Assembly (NCBI GenBank): GCA_003529325.1
Contig: DPVW01000197.1
Coordinates: 1-13,157 of the forward strand
Direction of reading: 5' to 3'
DNA length: 13,157 nt
DNA from: Candidatus Latescibacterota bacterium
Lineage (GTDB): Bacteria; Latescibacterota; UBA2968; UBA8231
Shown: positions 1 through 7,136 of the stretch, in pieces
Numbering within the stretch: position 1 is the first letter of the stretch
How the letters are laid out: each line of letters starts with the position of its first letter
The notes under the pieces: model-generated
What the model was told of the DNA's origin: nothing
Seen by the model: the letters and a program-made list of their open reading frames with translations, nothing else
Databases searched by the model: none
Position numbers and translations under genes: made by a program

Positions 1-83
1 CCATAGACAGCTCTGATTGGTACCCGCCTGTGGCGCCCTTGTCGAGTTCGAGTCCCTCCCGGGACAAAGACGAGATAGGGGCG

Positions 84-1286
84 TCACTTTTTTTGTCGAC
101 GAGCTTGCTCCTCAGGACGAAAGGGTTCCGTCGCTGACCCCTTGGGCCGGGGGCCGGAGGGTCTGTGTGGCGGCGTGCTGTACGACCTGTAGTTGACGCT
201 GAGGTGCGGAGTCTCCAGTAGCACATGTCCACGGTGCCGGGAGTCTAGTAGTGCCTCGAGAACACCACTGACGAGTAACGTTCGCTCCACGGGGTATACG
301 ACCTCACCACTCAGAAACAGTTGCTGCGCGTTGAGTCCCAGGTAACTGAAATGAGGATGCGGATCCCCGGCGAGGAAGAACTCCGCTGCATCGACTTCAC
401 CATTTGACCGCCGCCCGGCAAAAGCCCAGCCGCTGGCAAACCCATTCAGGAGAAAGGTCGCCGTCTTCAACCCGTCGGTGTACTCCACCAGGTAGACGGC
501 GGGATTTTCACAGACCTCTCGGGGGTCCCCCTCCTTCTTCGCCTCGATCCGATCGACTGCTGCCTCGAACAGATCCCGCGGCCAACGTCCCGCCTCTCCT
601 GCCGCCCAGACGGCAGCCCCCTCCAGACACTGCACGGAGCGCACGCCTGTCTCGCCGCCCGCCCGACGCTCGACCATGCACTGCAAGGTTTCCAACGCAT
701 GAAAACCATAGGAGTCGAGTCCGCCATAGGCTACCGACACTGCCTCGCTCAACCCGGTGTCGAGTTCGTATTCCAGCCAGGGCTGGCGATAGCTGACCGG
801 CAGCGACGAACCAGCCATGAATGGCGCTCCCAGTTCGCGCGTACGATCGCACATCCATCGCGCCTGCTCCCAACTCCACGACAGGTGTTTGTCACTGAAC
901 ACGGGAACTGAGCGGCCGGAGGTGGCAAAGACACCACATACCTGCTCAAGAAAGAAGCGGCGCGGATAGAGGTGTTGCTCCTTCTCGTTCCAGGCGTAGT
1001 CTCCGTGCTCGCCGATAATGAGCACACCATCTACTGCCAATTCCTTGCCACCCAGCGTCAGTGCCTTCGCGATACTCTGGAAGATGGGAATGTCATATTC
1101 AGCAGCCAGCTCGCGCCCCACATCACGCTCGTGGATCTGATCCAGATAGAACGAGGCGATTTCTACCTGCGGCTGCTGTAGTCCCTCATCGGTAGGAAAG
1201 CCGCGCAGAAACTTGGTGACGATGACATCGGCATGGGAATAGGGGTAGTACGCGGTGATGATGGCGGCAATACGTTTGACGGCCAC
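84..1286 (-). CDS. conserved protein of unknown function, partner of the TIM-barrel gene
   Basis: I do not recognise a characterised function. The 400-residue product is probably cytoplasmic: it begins with a hydrophobic strand (residues 4-13, RIAAIITAYY) but has no convincing signal peptide or membrane helix. Notable stretches are GEHGDY (92-97), YPRRFF (107-112), VFSDKHLSWSWEQA (129-142) and AGSSLPV (158-164). I recall similar proteins of unknown function from planctomycete-like genomes. The segment at 331-361 (YPVERTLLVSG followed by ETPHL) resembles the end of Gfo/Idh/MocA-type oxidoreductases, which is only a hint. I chose the GTG at 1286 because CAGGAG lies just upstream, 17 nt past the stop of the preceding gene; the open frame continues to 1439 but would overlap that gene. 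The last 30 or so residues are Pro/Arg/Lys-rich and look like an added tail. Confidence 0.72.
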   Translation of the reverse strand: MAVKRIAAIITAYYPYSHADVIVTKFLRGFPTDEGLQQPQVEIASFYLDQIHERDVGRELAAEYDIPIFQSIAKALTLGGKELAVDGVLIIGEHGDYAWNEKEQHLYPRRFFLEQVCGVFATSGRSVPVFSDKHLSWSWEQARWMCDRTRELGAPFMAGSSLPVSYRQPWLEYELDTGLSEAVSVAYGGLDSYGFHALETLQCMVERRAGGETGVRSVQCLEGAAVWAAGEAGRWPRDLFEAAVDRIEAKKEGDPREVCENPAVYLVEYTDGLKTATFLLNGFASGWAFAGRRSNGEVDAAEFFLAGDPHPHFSYLGLNAQQLFLSGEVVYPVERTLLVSGVLEALLDSRHRGHVLLETPHLSVNYRSYSTPPHRPSGPRPKGSATEPFRPEEQARRQKK

Positions 1287-1303
1287 GATGGCTCCTGTCC
1301 CGG

Positions 1304-2167
1304 TTACTTGTACTTGCGGAGCAGACGGGTCCAGATCTTGGCGATCTCTTCGCGCGCCACACAGGCGTCCTGCCAGACATCGGGGAAACATTCCAACGCG
1401 TAGCCTGAACCCTGTGGCCCCAGTTCGACGACTGCCCACAACTCACGTCCTCGTCGGGCCCCCTTCAACCATGATTCCAGCAGAGGTCGACAGAAGTTGT
1501 CTCGCCAGGTGACAAAATCCCCATCCAGTTTGCCTCGACCATTCGTGATCGGCGTCTGACAGTGGCTGCCGGTGAAGGTTCGCAGGTGCATGAGATCACC
1601 CATACGCAACAGATCCGGGCGGTAGATGAGGCGTTTGGCAAAGTCCGCGGGGCGCACCTGCTTGATGATCGCCGGGTGCGAGTGATCGAAGTTCGTACGC
1701 AGTTTCGTTCCATACTTCTTCTCGTACGCCTTGGCCAGGGCCAGACCCTTCTCCGGTGTCTCGGTACAGGTGTCTCGATGCCACTCGATGGCGGGCTTGA
1801 TGCCAAACTGATCCCCCGCCTGCATCACGGCGTGGGCGACAGGCAGTGCCTTTTCGGTCGGCGTGTCATGATCGCACAGCTGCACATTTACATGGGTAGC
1901 CCCAGCGTCGGCAAAGGCCTTCATCTTCGGCTTTGCGTCGCTCACCTTGCCGGCATCGACGCCGCCCACCAGTTCCATACCATACTTGCGGCATGCCTTG
2001 ACAATCTCTTCTTGGGCACCGGCGCTGAAGCCTTCGAATCCTGCCTCCTTCGCCTTGCGTACCTTCGTGTCTGCCGACCATTGACGCTTGGCGGAAGGGT
2101 AGTTCGTCATGGTCCACGCAGCAGCGCACAGTCGCAGTCGGGGTTTCGGGGCAGCCTTCTTGGCCAT
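1304..2167 (-). CDS. xylose-isomerase-like TIM-barrel protein (sugar phosphate isomerase/epimerase family)
   Basis: The 287-residue product fits the AP-endonuclease-2/xylose-isomerase-like TIM barrel, a metal-dependent fold used by sugar isomerases, epimerases and inosose dehydratases. Candidate metal ligands or catalytic residues sit at the ends of predicted strands: E128 (AIEWHRDT), D161-H164 (NFDHSH), H194 (DLMHLR) and E248 (AVVELGPQG). Early strands are LRLCAAAWTM (11-20), GFEGFSAG (43-50) and MELVGGV (64-70). The length is normal for a single-domain member. The ATG is preceded by AGGAGA at good spacing, and that ribosome site lies inside the last codons of fdhD, whose stop is 4 nt away, so the two genes are probably co-transcribed. 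The substrate cannot be told from sequence; the next gene, of unknown function, is its likely functional partner. Confidence 0.88.
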   Translation of the reverse strand: MAKKAAPKPRLRLCAAAWTMTNYPSAKRQWSADTKVRKAKEAGFEGFSAGAQEEIVKACRKYGMELVGGVDAGKVSDAKPKMKAFADAGATHVNVQLCDHDTPTEKALPVAHAVMQAGDQFGIKPAIEWHRDTCTETPEKGLALAKAYEKKYGTKLRTNFDHSHPAIIKQVRPADFAKRLIYRPDLLRMGDLMHLRTFTGSHCQTPITNGRGKLDGDFVTWRDNFCRPLLESWLKGARRGRELWAVVELGPQGSGYALECFPDVWQDACVAREEIAKIWTRLLRKYK

Positions 2168-2171
2168 CGAT

Positions 2172-3059
2172 CTATCTCCTGGTGGGTGTGGTGGTAGGCT
2201 GGGCGGGGCAACGCAACAAACGCCCGGTGTGAGTATACAGATTGTAGCTGCCGTGGCGCAGGAAGCCGACCAGCGTCAACCCCCCTTCCTCGGCCAGATC
2301 AACGGCGAGACTCGATGGACCTGAGACGGAAGCGATGAACCCGAGTCCCGCGAGCAACGCCTTCTGCACGATCTCGAAACTCGTGCGACCACTGACCATC
2401 AGCACAGATGCAGATGGCGGCCACTCGCCATCGAGCACAAAGGAGCCAACAAGCTTGTCGACGGCGTTGTGTCGTCCCACATCCTCGCGCAGGGCGAGCA
2501 TCCGGCCCGTGGCATCGAACAATCCCGCTGCATGCAGCGATCCAGTTCGCTCGAATTGTGCCTGCGCCTGACGAAGCGAGTCAGGCAAGTCCGCCAATAC
2601 CTGCTCGGTGACAGTGAATTGTGTCGCCTGTCGCTGCGACTGCATCTTGACCTGGTCGATGCTGGCTTTGCCACAGACGCCACAACTGGATGTGGCATAG
2701 AAGTTTCGCCGCAGCTTGTCAGCGTCGAACCGAGCAGCGGGTGCCAATCGCACGTCGACGACGTTGCGCTCGTTTGGTGGAGTTGCCGTGGCACAGTATG
2801 TCAGAGCTCCAAGATGAGCGGGATCGACGACGATGCCCTCGGTCAGCAGAAAGCCAGCAACCAGGTCAAAGTCATTTCCCGGTGTCCGCATCACGACCGC
2901 CAGCGGCTCATCATCTATGCGGATTTCGAGGGGTTCCTCGACGGTGACTGGATCACTGCGGGTGACAGCCTCCATGCCGTCATCCCCAGGACGCACGGCG
3001 ACGATCGTGCGACCCGTGACGCCGGTGCTGACGCCGCTCTGCAGAGGGGGCTCGCTCAC
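2172..3059 (-). CDS. fdhD: FdhD, sulfurtransferase required for formate dehydrogenase activity
   Basis: FdhD carries sulfur from the cysteine desulfurase IscS to the molybdenum or tungsten bis-MGD cofactor before insertion into formate dehydrogenase; it is cytoplasmic. Diagnostic features (numbered from the GTG start) are VEEPLEIRI near 40-48, MRTPGNDFDLVAGFLLTEGI near 57-76, the catalytic SSCGVCGK with Cys126 and Cys129, REDVGRHNAVDK at 191-202, and SGRTSFEIVQKA at 223-234. From the GTG at 3059 it is 295 residues, near the usual 260-290. The frame stays open to a TTG at 3155, but that would run through both inverted repeats of the control region; an ATG at 2975 would leave little in front of the VEEPL motif. 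The GTG has only a weak ribosome site, so the start is uncertain. It heads a minus-strand operon. No formate dehydrogenase gene is in the window. Confidence 0.93.
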   Translation of the reverse strand: MSEPPLQSGVSTGVTGRTIVAVRPGDDGMEAVTRSDPVTVEEPLEIRIDDEPLAVVMRTPGNDFDLVAGFLLTEGIVVDPAHLGALTYCATATPPNERNVVDVRLAPAARFDADKLRRNFYATSSCGVCGKASIDQVKMQSQRQATQFTVTEQVLADLPDSLRQAQAQFERTGSLHAAGLFDATGRMLALREDVGRHNAVDKLVGSFVLDGEWPPSASVLMVSGRTSFEIVQKALLAGLGFIASVSGPSSLAVDLAEEGGLTLVGFLRHGSYNLYTHTGRLLRCPAQPTTTPTRR

Positions 3060-3083
3060 ACAATTCAACCCGCGGGGGAGGAC

Positions 3084-3103
3084 ATTACTCTTAACAGAGT
3101 AAT
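3084..3103. repeat. perfect 7-bp inverted repeat, candidate operator
   Basis: The arms ATTACTC (3084-3090) and GAGTAAT (3097-3103) are exactly complementary, with a 6-base AT-rich spacer (TTAACA). In AT-poor surroundings this stands out. The right arm overlaps a candidate -10 (TATTAC on the minus strand) for fdhD. It could be a dimeric regulator's binding site or, in the fdhD transcript, a short hairpin. It does not match the MetJ box or ModE site as I know them, so no regulator is named. Confidence 0.5.
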
Positions 3104-3110
3104 AGGTTGC

Positions 3111-3142
3111 GTTCCGAAAGGAGGGCAATGTATGTTCGGAAC
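3111..3142. repeat. perfect 8-bp inverted repeat enclosing a strong Shine-Dalgarno sequence
   Basis: The arms GTTCCGAA (3111-3118) and TTCGGAAC (3135-3142) are exactly complementary, separated by 16 bases. The spacer carries AGGAGGG (3119-3125) and two ATG codons (3128 and 3132). In a plus-strand RNA this would form a stem with the ribosome-binding sequence in the loop; as DNA it could be an operator. It lies in the 5' leader of the methyltransferase/MTHFR gene. Confidence 0.48.
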
Positions 3143-3149
3143 ACAGTAG
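3132..3149 (+). other. possible five-codon leader ORF upstream of the MTHFR fusion gene
   Basis: ATG at 3132 follows AGGAGG (3119-3124) with a 7-nt gap, the best ribosome site in this region, and encodes only Met-Phe-Gly-Thr-Gln before TAG at 3147. It is in frame with the main gene, whose ATG comes 28 nt after that stop. Its codons overlap the right arm of the 8-bp inverted repeat. It may be a leader peptide or re-initiation device, or chance. The peptide starts with Met but has no run of regulatory codons. Confidence 0.25.
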
Positions 3150-3176
3150 GAGCAATGTGGAGAGACCCCAATATCA

Positions 3177-5090
3177 ATGAGTCAAATTCTCGATGCCATG
3201 CGAGCCGGCACCCTGCTCGCCGATGGTGCACTGGGTTCTTACATCTTCGAACTCACCGGTCGCCTATCCGAAACAAACCACGTCTACGAGGCCTTCAACG
3301 CCGATCGTCCCGAGATCATCCGCGATGCGTATCTGGCCTATCTCAACGCCGGTAGCCGCTGCCTGACGACGAATACCTTTGGCGCCAACGACGCCTGCCT
3401 CGCCGGGTATGGGATGGCAGGTCGCTCGGGTGAACTCAGCAGCGCCGGGGTCAGTGTCGCACGAGAAACCATCGACGAATTTGCTCGCACCAACGGCTGC
3501 GGGGTTGACGATTACTTCGTTTTGGGTTCCGTCGGGCCTACACCGGCCGGTGACGAGTCCCCCGAGTCTTTAACCGATATCTACGCAGCACAATTGCGGG
3601 CTCTCGTGGAGGGAGGCGTCGACGCCCTGTTGTTGGAGACCTTCCGTTCTGTCGAGCTATTGCGTGGCGTGCTGGCAGAGGTGGCACGGCTCGATCCGGG
3701 GTTACCCATCATCGCCCAAATGGCCCTTAACCGTGACGGTGGCGCCTGGAATGTCGCCCCTGAAGAACTCATCACCGTCGCCGCCGCGGGAGGAGCTCAT
3801 GTGGTGGGCATCAACTGTTGCGCTCCTTGGGATGCGGAGGCGTTCGTCCACTCAGCGACGGCGACCGCCACCATCGCCGATGGAGATCTGTTGCTTTCGG
3901 CGATGCCCAACGTTGGCGGATTTCAACATATCGGCAACCGCTATATGACCCGCGTAAATCCAGAATTTATGGGACAGTTGGCGCGCACCATGTCGCAACG
4001 GGGTGCGCAACTCGTCGGCGGTTGCTGCGAGATCCATCCCTCTCACGTGTGGGAGATGAACAACTACCTGCACAGTCGTTCCGGCGGCGGGCAGGCGACG
4101 GTCGCCATCGCACAGCAAACGGAATGGCCTCCCACGGATGGCAAGGTGAAACGCCACAATGGGGCTTTCTCACGCAAGATTGTCGACAGAGAATTCGCTG
4201 TCAGTGTCGAGATGTTGCCATCCCGTGGAACGGCGCCAAAACTGCTACAGGCGAAGATCGATTTCGTTCGTGAATTGGCCGCCTCGGGACTCGCGGATGC
4301 ACTCGACATAACCGACGGATCGCGTGGCATTCCGTTGATGCCCCCGGGTGACTTCATCCAGCTGGTTCGGCAGGGATTGGGCTGGACGGATGCGACTGGT
4401 GATGCTCTCGAGTTGATCGCCCACTTCACCGCACGTGACCTCAACGTCATGGGCGTCCAGGCTCGCCTCATCGGCTATTGGGCAAACCGCATCCACAACG
4501 CCGTCTTCATCACCGGCGATCCGCCGAAGATGGCACCCACCTATCCACCGTCCACGGCTGTCTTCGATCTCGATTCAGTGGATATGATCGGCCTCGCACA
4601 CATGCACCTGAATGCAGGCGTGGACTTCGGCGACCAGCCTCTTGGCAAACACCGCGATCCGCGCACTCGGTTCACCATCGGTACCGGCTTCGAGCCGGAA
4701 GCACTCGAGGGCAAAAGGGAACTCGACAAACTGCAGCGTAAGATCGACGCCGGCGCCGACTACGTGATGACACAACCCGCATTCCGCTGGGAACCCCTGG
4801 AGGCGATCAGACCGTTTCTCGAAGACGTCCCGGTTCTGGTGGGGGTGTTGATCCTGCGTGGCTTGGACCACGCCTTGCGCATGCGGGATGTACCTGGCGT
4901 CGTCGTCCCGGACGACGTGATGCAGAGACTGGCTGCCAGCGATGACGTGCAGAATCAAGTCCGCATCGGTCAAGAAATCGCCGCCGAGCAGATCCGACAC
5001 ATCCGTGCCGACGGCTGGTCGGGACTATATCTGATGTCCCCCGCCTCCCACAAGCCCGTCGTCGACGTGCTGCGCAGCGGTCTCAGCTGA
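3177..5090 (+). CDS. bifunctional homocysteine S-methyltransferase / 5,10-methylenetetrahydrofolate reductase
   Basis: The 637-residue protein joins two methionine-cycle enzymes, as in Bacillus YitJ (about 610 residues). Residues 1-300 form the homocysteine methyltransferase barrel: DGALGSYIFE (16-25), TTNTFGAN (64-71), and the zinc cysteines in GINC (Cys214) and GGCC (Cys283-Cys284). Residues 335-637 form the FAD-dependent MTHFR barrel, with a putative catalytic Glu345 (SVEMLPSRG), TGDPPK (446-451) and the folate-contacting Gln533 (VMTQPAF). It would make methyl-THF and methylate homocysteine; the methyl donor of the first domain is not shown by sequence, and no cobalamin-binding domain is present. 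The ATG has GGAGAG 12 nt upstream, rather far, while a stronger site serves an upstream mini-ORF. Its stop is 8 nt from the convergent CCA-adding enzyme gene, with no terminator between them. Confidence 0.92.
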   Translation: MSQILDAMRAGTLLADGALGSYIFELTGRLSETNHVYEAFNADRPEIIRDAYLAYLNAGSRCLTTNTFGANDACLAGYGMAGRSGELSSAGVSVARETIDEFARTNGCGVDDYFVLGSVGPTPAGDESPESLTDIYAAQLRALVEGGVDALLLETFRSVELLRGVLAEVARLDPGLPIIAQMALNRDGGAWNVAPEELITVAAAGGAHVVGINCCAPWDAEAFVHSATATATIADGDLLLSAMPNVGGFQHIGNRYMTRVNPEFMGQLARTMSQRGAQLVGGCCEIHPSHVWEMNNYLHSRSGGGQATVAIAQQTEWPPTDGKVKRHNGAFSRKIVDREFAVSVEMLPSRGTAPKLLQAKIDFVRELAASGLADALDITDGSRGIPLMPPGDFIQLVRQGLGWTDATGDALELIAHFTARDLNVMGVQARLIGYWANRIHNAVFITGDPPKMAPTYPPSTAVFDLDSVDMIGLAHMHLNAGVDFGDQPLGKHRDPRTRFTIGTGFEPEALEGKRELDKLQRKIDAGADYVMTQPAFRWEPLEAIRPFLEDVPVLVGVLILRGLDHALRMRDVPGVVVPDDVMQRLAASDDVQNQVRIGQEIAAEQIRHIRADGWSGLYLMSPASHKPVVDVLRSGLS

Positions 5091-5098
5091 GCGACACT

Positions 5099-6478
5099 TC
5101 AGTCCATCGCCCAGTGTCCGAGCACCGCCTCGAGGGCCTGCTCTTTTGTCGTCAGCCGTTCCTCCAACTGCTCGTCCTCCAGCCAACGCACGATCTGCCC
5201 GAATCGTGGTCCGGGACGGTAGCCGACATCGAGCAGTTCCTGTCCCGTCAACAGGGGCGCAGGCCGTAGCGCCGGAGAGTCGTTCTCATGCCCAGCGAGG
5301 GACTCGCGACAGAATTCATACAGGTCGAGCAACCCGTGGCTGGACTGGCAGTCGATGTGGTGCAGCTCGAGTAGTTCAGGGAAAAACTCCTCCCGTAGGA
5401 AGCGCTTCAACTTGCTAGGACGCATCTGCCTGACATTGCGGAAGCGCATATGGTGCGCCGTGAGATCACGAATGCGGTCACGATCACGGTTTGACATCCG
5501 CAGTCGGCTGGCGATCTGCACGACCATTTCCGCCCCCTTGGCATCGTGACCGTTGAAGCGGATACGTGAGGACTCAACTCCCGCCGGTTGGAATGTCGGT
5601 GGCTTGCCGATGTCGTGCAGCAGAATACCCCAGGCGAGGGTCGGACTTGGCTCGTCGAGGGCGTCGACGGCCTCCATCATCATCCGTACGTGCACCCACA
5701 CATCACCTTCCGGATGATATTCAGCCGGTTGTGCAACCCCCTTCATCGCCGCCACCTCGGGCAGCACGCGCTGCAGCAGGCCGCTGTCGAAGAGCAGATC
5801 CAGCCCCCGCGCCGCCTGACCTTCCGTCCAGATTCGCGTCAACTCGTCGCGGATGCGTTCGCCGCTGATGCGGTCGATGGTCGGTGCCGCCGCCAACAGC
5901 GCCGTCCAGGTGAGCTCATCGATTCGGAAACCGAGTCGTGCAGCGAAGCGTATGGCACGCAGGGTTCGTAGACCGTCCTCGGCGAACCGTGCCGCAGGAT
6001 CGCCGATGGCACGGACCACACCGGTCGCCAGATCACGGCGTCCGTCGACATAGTCGATGAGTCCATCACCCTCAGGGTCAAAGAACATCCCGTTGATGGT
6101 GAAGTCGCGACGCTCGGCATCCTGGCGCGGTTCGGCGGGTTCTACGTGATCGGGGCGTCGCCCGTCGGTATACGGACCCTCCCGTCGAAATCGAGCAATC
6201 TCGTACGAATCGCCACCAAGTAGAACGCTGGTGATGCCGAAGCGCTCCCCTACGGGGACGGTGCGCTCGAAGAGGGACGCCACCTGCTCAGGATTCGCAT
6301 CTGAGGCGATATCCCAGTCTCCGGGAAGGCGCCCCAGCAACAGGTCGCGCACGCAGCCCCCGGCGAGCACGGCGTAATGCCCTGCCTCAGTCAGGCGACG
6401 CAGGATCTGCAGGGCGCCAGCATCGACATCGGAGACGTCCGGTTGTCGGTAGTTGACGCAATGGCTACGCTCTGGCAT
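5099..6478 (-). CDS. cca: CCA-adding tRNA nucleotidyltransferase with HD domain
   Basis: This class II nucleotidyltransferase (459 residues, cytoplasmic) builds or repairs the 3' CCA end of tRNAs; the family also contains poly(A) polymerases and A-adding or CC-adding specialists, which sequence inspection alone cannot separate. Visible motifs: GGCVRD (40-45), the metal-binding DWD (54-56, GDWDIASD), the flexible-loop/basic motif RRDFTINGM (123-131), RAIRFAARLGF (174-184), the RNA-binding helix region up to about 240, and an HD phosphohydrolase domain with His263, HD288-289 (LLHDIGKPPT), His311 and probably Asp376. HEPGD-type context (HPEGDVWVH, 255-263) is typical of long bacterial members. 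The ATG at 6478 is the only good start ahead of the GG motif but has no clear Shine-Dalgarno sequence; only 40 nt separate it from the divergent IMP cyclohydrolase start. Confidence 0.93.
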   Translation of the reverse strand: MPERSHCVNYRQPDVSDVDAGALQILRRLTEAGHYAVLAGGCVRDLLLGRLPGDWDIASDANPEQVASLFERTVPVGERFGITSVLLGGDSYEIARFRREGPYTDGRRPDHVEPAEPRQDAERRDFTINGMFFDPEGDGLIDYVDGRRDLATGVVRAIGDPAARFAEDGLRTLRAIRFAARLGFRIDELTWTALLAAAPTIDRISGERIRDELTRIWTEGQAARGLDLLFDSGLLQRVLPEVAAMKGVAQPAEYHPEGDVWVHVRMMMEAVDALDEPSPTLAWGILLHDIGKPPTFQPAGVESSRIRFNGHDAKGAEMVVQIASRLRMSNRDRDRIRDLTAHHMRFRNVRQMRPSKLKRFLREEFFPELLELHHIDCQSSHGLLDLYEFCRESLAGHENDSPALRPAPLLTGQELLDVGYRPGPRFGQIVRWLEDEQLEERLTTKEQALEAVLGHWAMD

Positions 6479-6518
6479 CGGAAGTTCGTTGTCGGTCCGC
6501 GCACAGGGAGAAGGGTAG

Positions 6519-7136
6519 ATGTATCAAGGGTCGGTGAAACTTAAAAGAGCACTCATCAGCACCTACGACCGCAGCGGTCTGATCGAATTCGCCCAGTCGC
6601 TGCAGGAGATCGGCGTGGAACTCGTCAGTACCGGGGGCACGGCCCGCGCCATGCGCGATGCGGGACTGTCGGTGACTGACGTGGCTGACGTGACGGGATT
6701 TCCGGAGATCATGGACGGGCGGGTCAAAACCCTGCATCCGAAGATTCACGGCGGGCTGCTTGGTGTGCGTGACAACGACGAGCATATGGCGACGCTGACG
6801 GAGCATGGAATCGACCCTTTCGAACTGGTCTGTGTCAACCTCTATCCCTTCGAAGCAGCGATCTCGAAGCCGGATTGCAGCCTCCCCGAAGCGATTGAGA
6901 ATATCGACATTGGTGGCCCGACGATGTTGCGTTCTTCCGCCAAGAACCACCGCTCTATCTATGTCGTCAGCTCGCCCTCACAATACCCGGAGACGATCGA
7001 ACGTCTGCGTGCCGACGACGGTCATATCGACCCTGCCTATAGTATGCGCCTCGCCATCGAAGTGTATGGCCTGACATCACGCTACGACGCAGCGATCACC
7101 GCCTATCTGGCCGCTCAGGCAGGCCTGCCTTCCTAG
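6519..7136 (+). CDS. stand-alone IMP cyclohydrolase (N-terminal half of PurH only)
   Basis: The product closes the purine ring, converting FAICAR to IMP, the last step of de novo purine synthesis. In most bacteria this MGS-like domain is the first 200 residues of the roughly 520-residue PurH, followed by AICAR transformylase. Here the protein stops after 205 residues, at the domain boundary, and the next 300 bases hold a minus-strand gene and no transformylase remnant, so this is a complete split protein and not a frameshift. Active-site motifs are intact: KRALIST (9-15), STGGTA (37-42), GRVKTLHPKIHGG (near 67-79), NLYPF (near 108-112) and NIDIGGPTMLRSSAKNH (near 128-144). The ATG is preceded by GGAG and AAGGG; a GTG five codons later is also possible. 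Its TAG shares CTAG with the convergent neighbour's stop. Confidence 0.92.
   Translation: MYQGSVKLKRALISTYDRSGLIEFAQSLQEIGVELVSTGGTARAMRDAGLSVTDVADVTGFPEIMDGRVKTLHPKIHGGLLGVRDNDEHMATLTEHGIDPFELVCVNLYPFEAAISKPDCSLPEAIENIDIGGPTMLRSSAKNHRSIYVVSSPSQYPETIERLRADDGHIDPAYSMRLAIEVYGLTSRYDAAITAYLAAQAGLPS

Larger units (their letters stand above)
3060..3176. promoter_or_regulatory. divergent control region between fdhD and the methyltransferase/MTHFR gene
   Basis: This 117-bp gap must carry the start signals for both the fdhD operon (minus) and the homocysteine methyltransferase/MTHFR gene (plus). It holds two different perfect inverted repeats whose centres are 33 bp apart, about three helical turns. 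A candidate minus-strand promoter is TTGCCC (3128-3123) with an 18-bp spacer and TATTAC (3104-3099); its -10 overlaps an arm of the first repeat, as expected for a repressor site. A plus-strand candidate, TTCAAC (3064-3069), 16-bp spacer, TACTCT (3086-3091), is weak. I see no SAM, cobalamin or THF riboswitch, and the gap is too short for most of them. Confidence 0.5.

Noticed and set aside
52..65. Small hairpin GTCCC-TCCC-GGGAC as a terminator for the minus-strand cluster
   Set aside because: The stem is 5 bp and no U-run follows on the minus strand, so it does not look like an intrinsic terminator.
39..69. tRNA-like T-arm motif (GTTCGAGTC followed by CCTCCCGGGACA) near the left edge
   Set aside because: The bases flanking the TTCGAGT loop do not pair as a T stem (only 2 of 5 pairs), and no matching acceptor strand or anticodon arm is visible upstream.
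1562..2197. 211-codon plus-strand open frame opposite the TIM-barrel gene
   Set aside because: Antisense shadow of a recognised gene, with no recognisable motif in its translation.
2469..3149. 226-codon plus-strand open frame opposite fdhD
   Set aside because: It is an antisense shadow of a well-supported gene; the translation has no recognisable motif and a composition typical of reversed GC-rich coding sequence.
5082..5091. Perfect palindrome CTCAGCTGAG at the end of the MTHFR fusion gene
   Set aside because: With no loop it can form only a 3-bp stem, and there is no T-run, so it is neither a terminator nor a likely operator.
6442..6496. Direct repeat GTTGTCGGT twice (6442-6450 and 6488-6496), near the purine gene start
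   Set aside because: Nine bases repeated once, partly in coding sequence, is weak; no PurR-like palindrome accompanies it.
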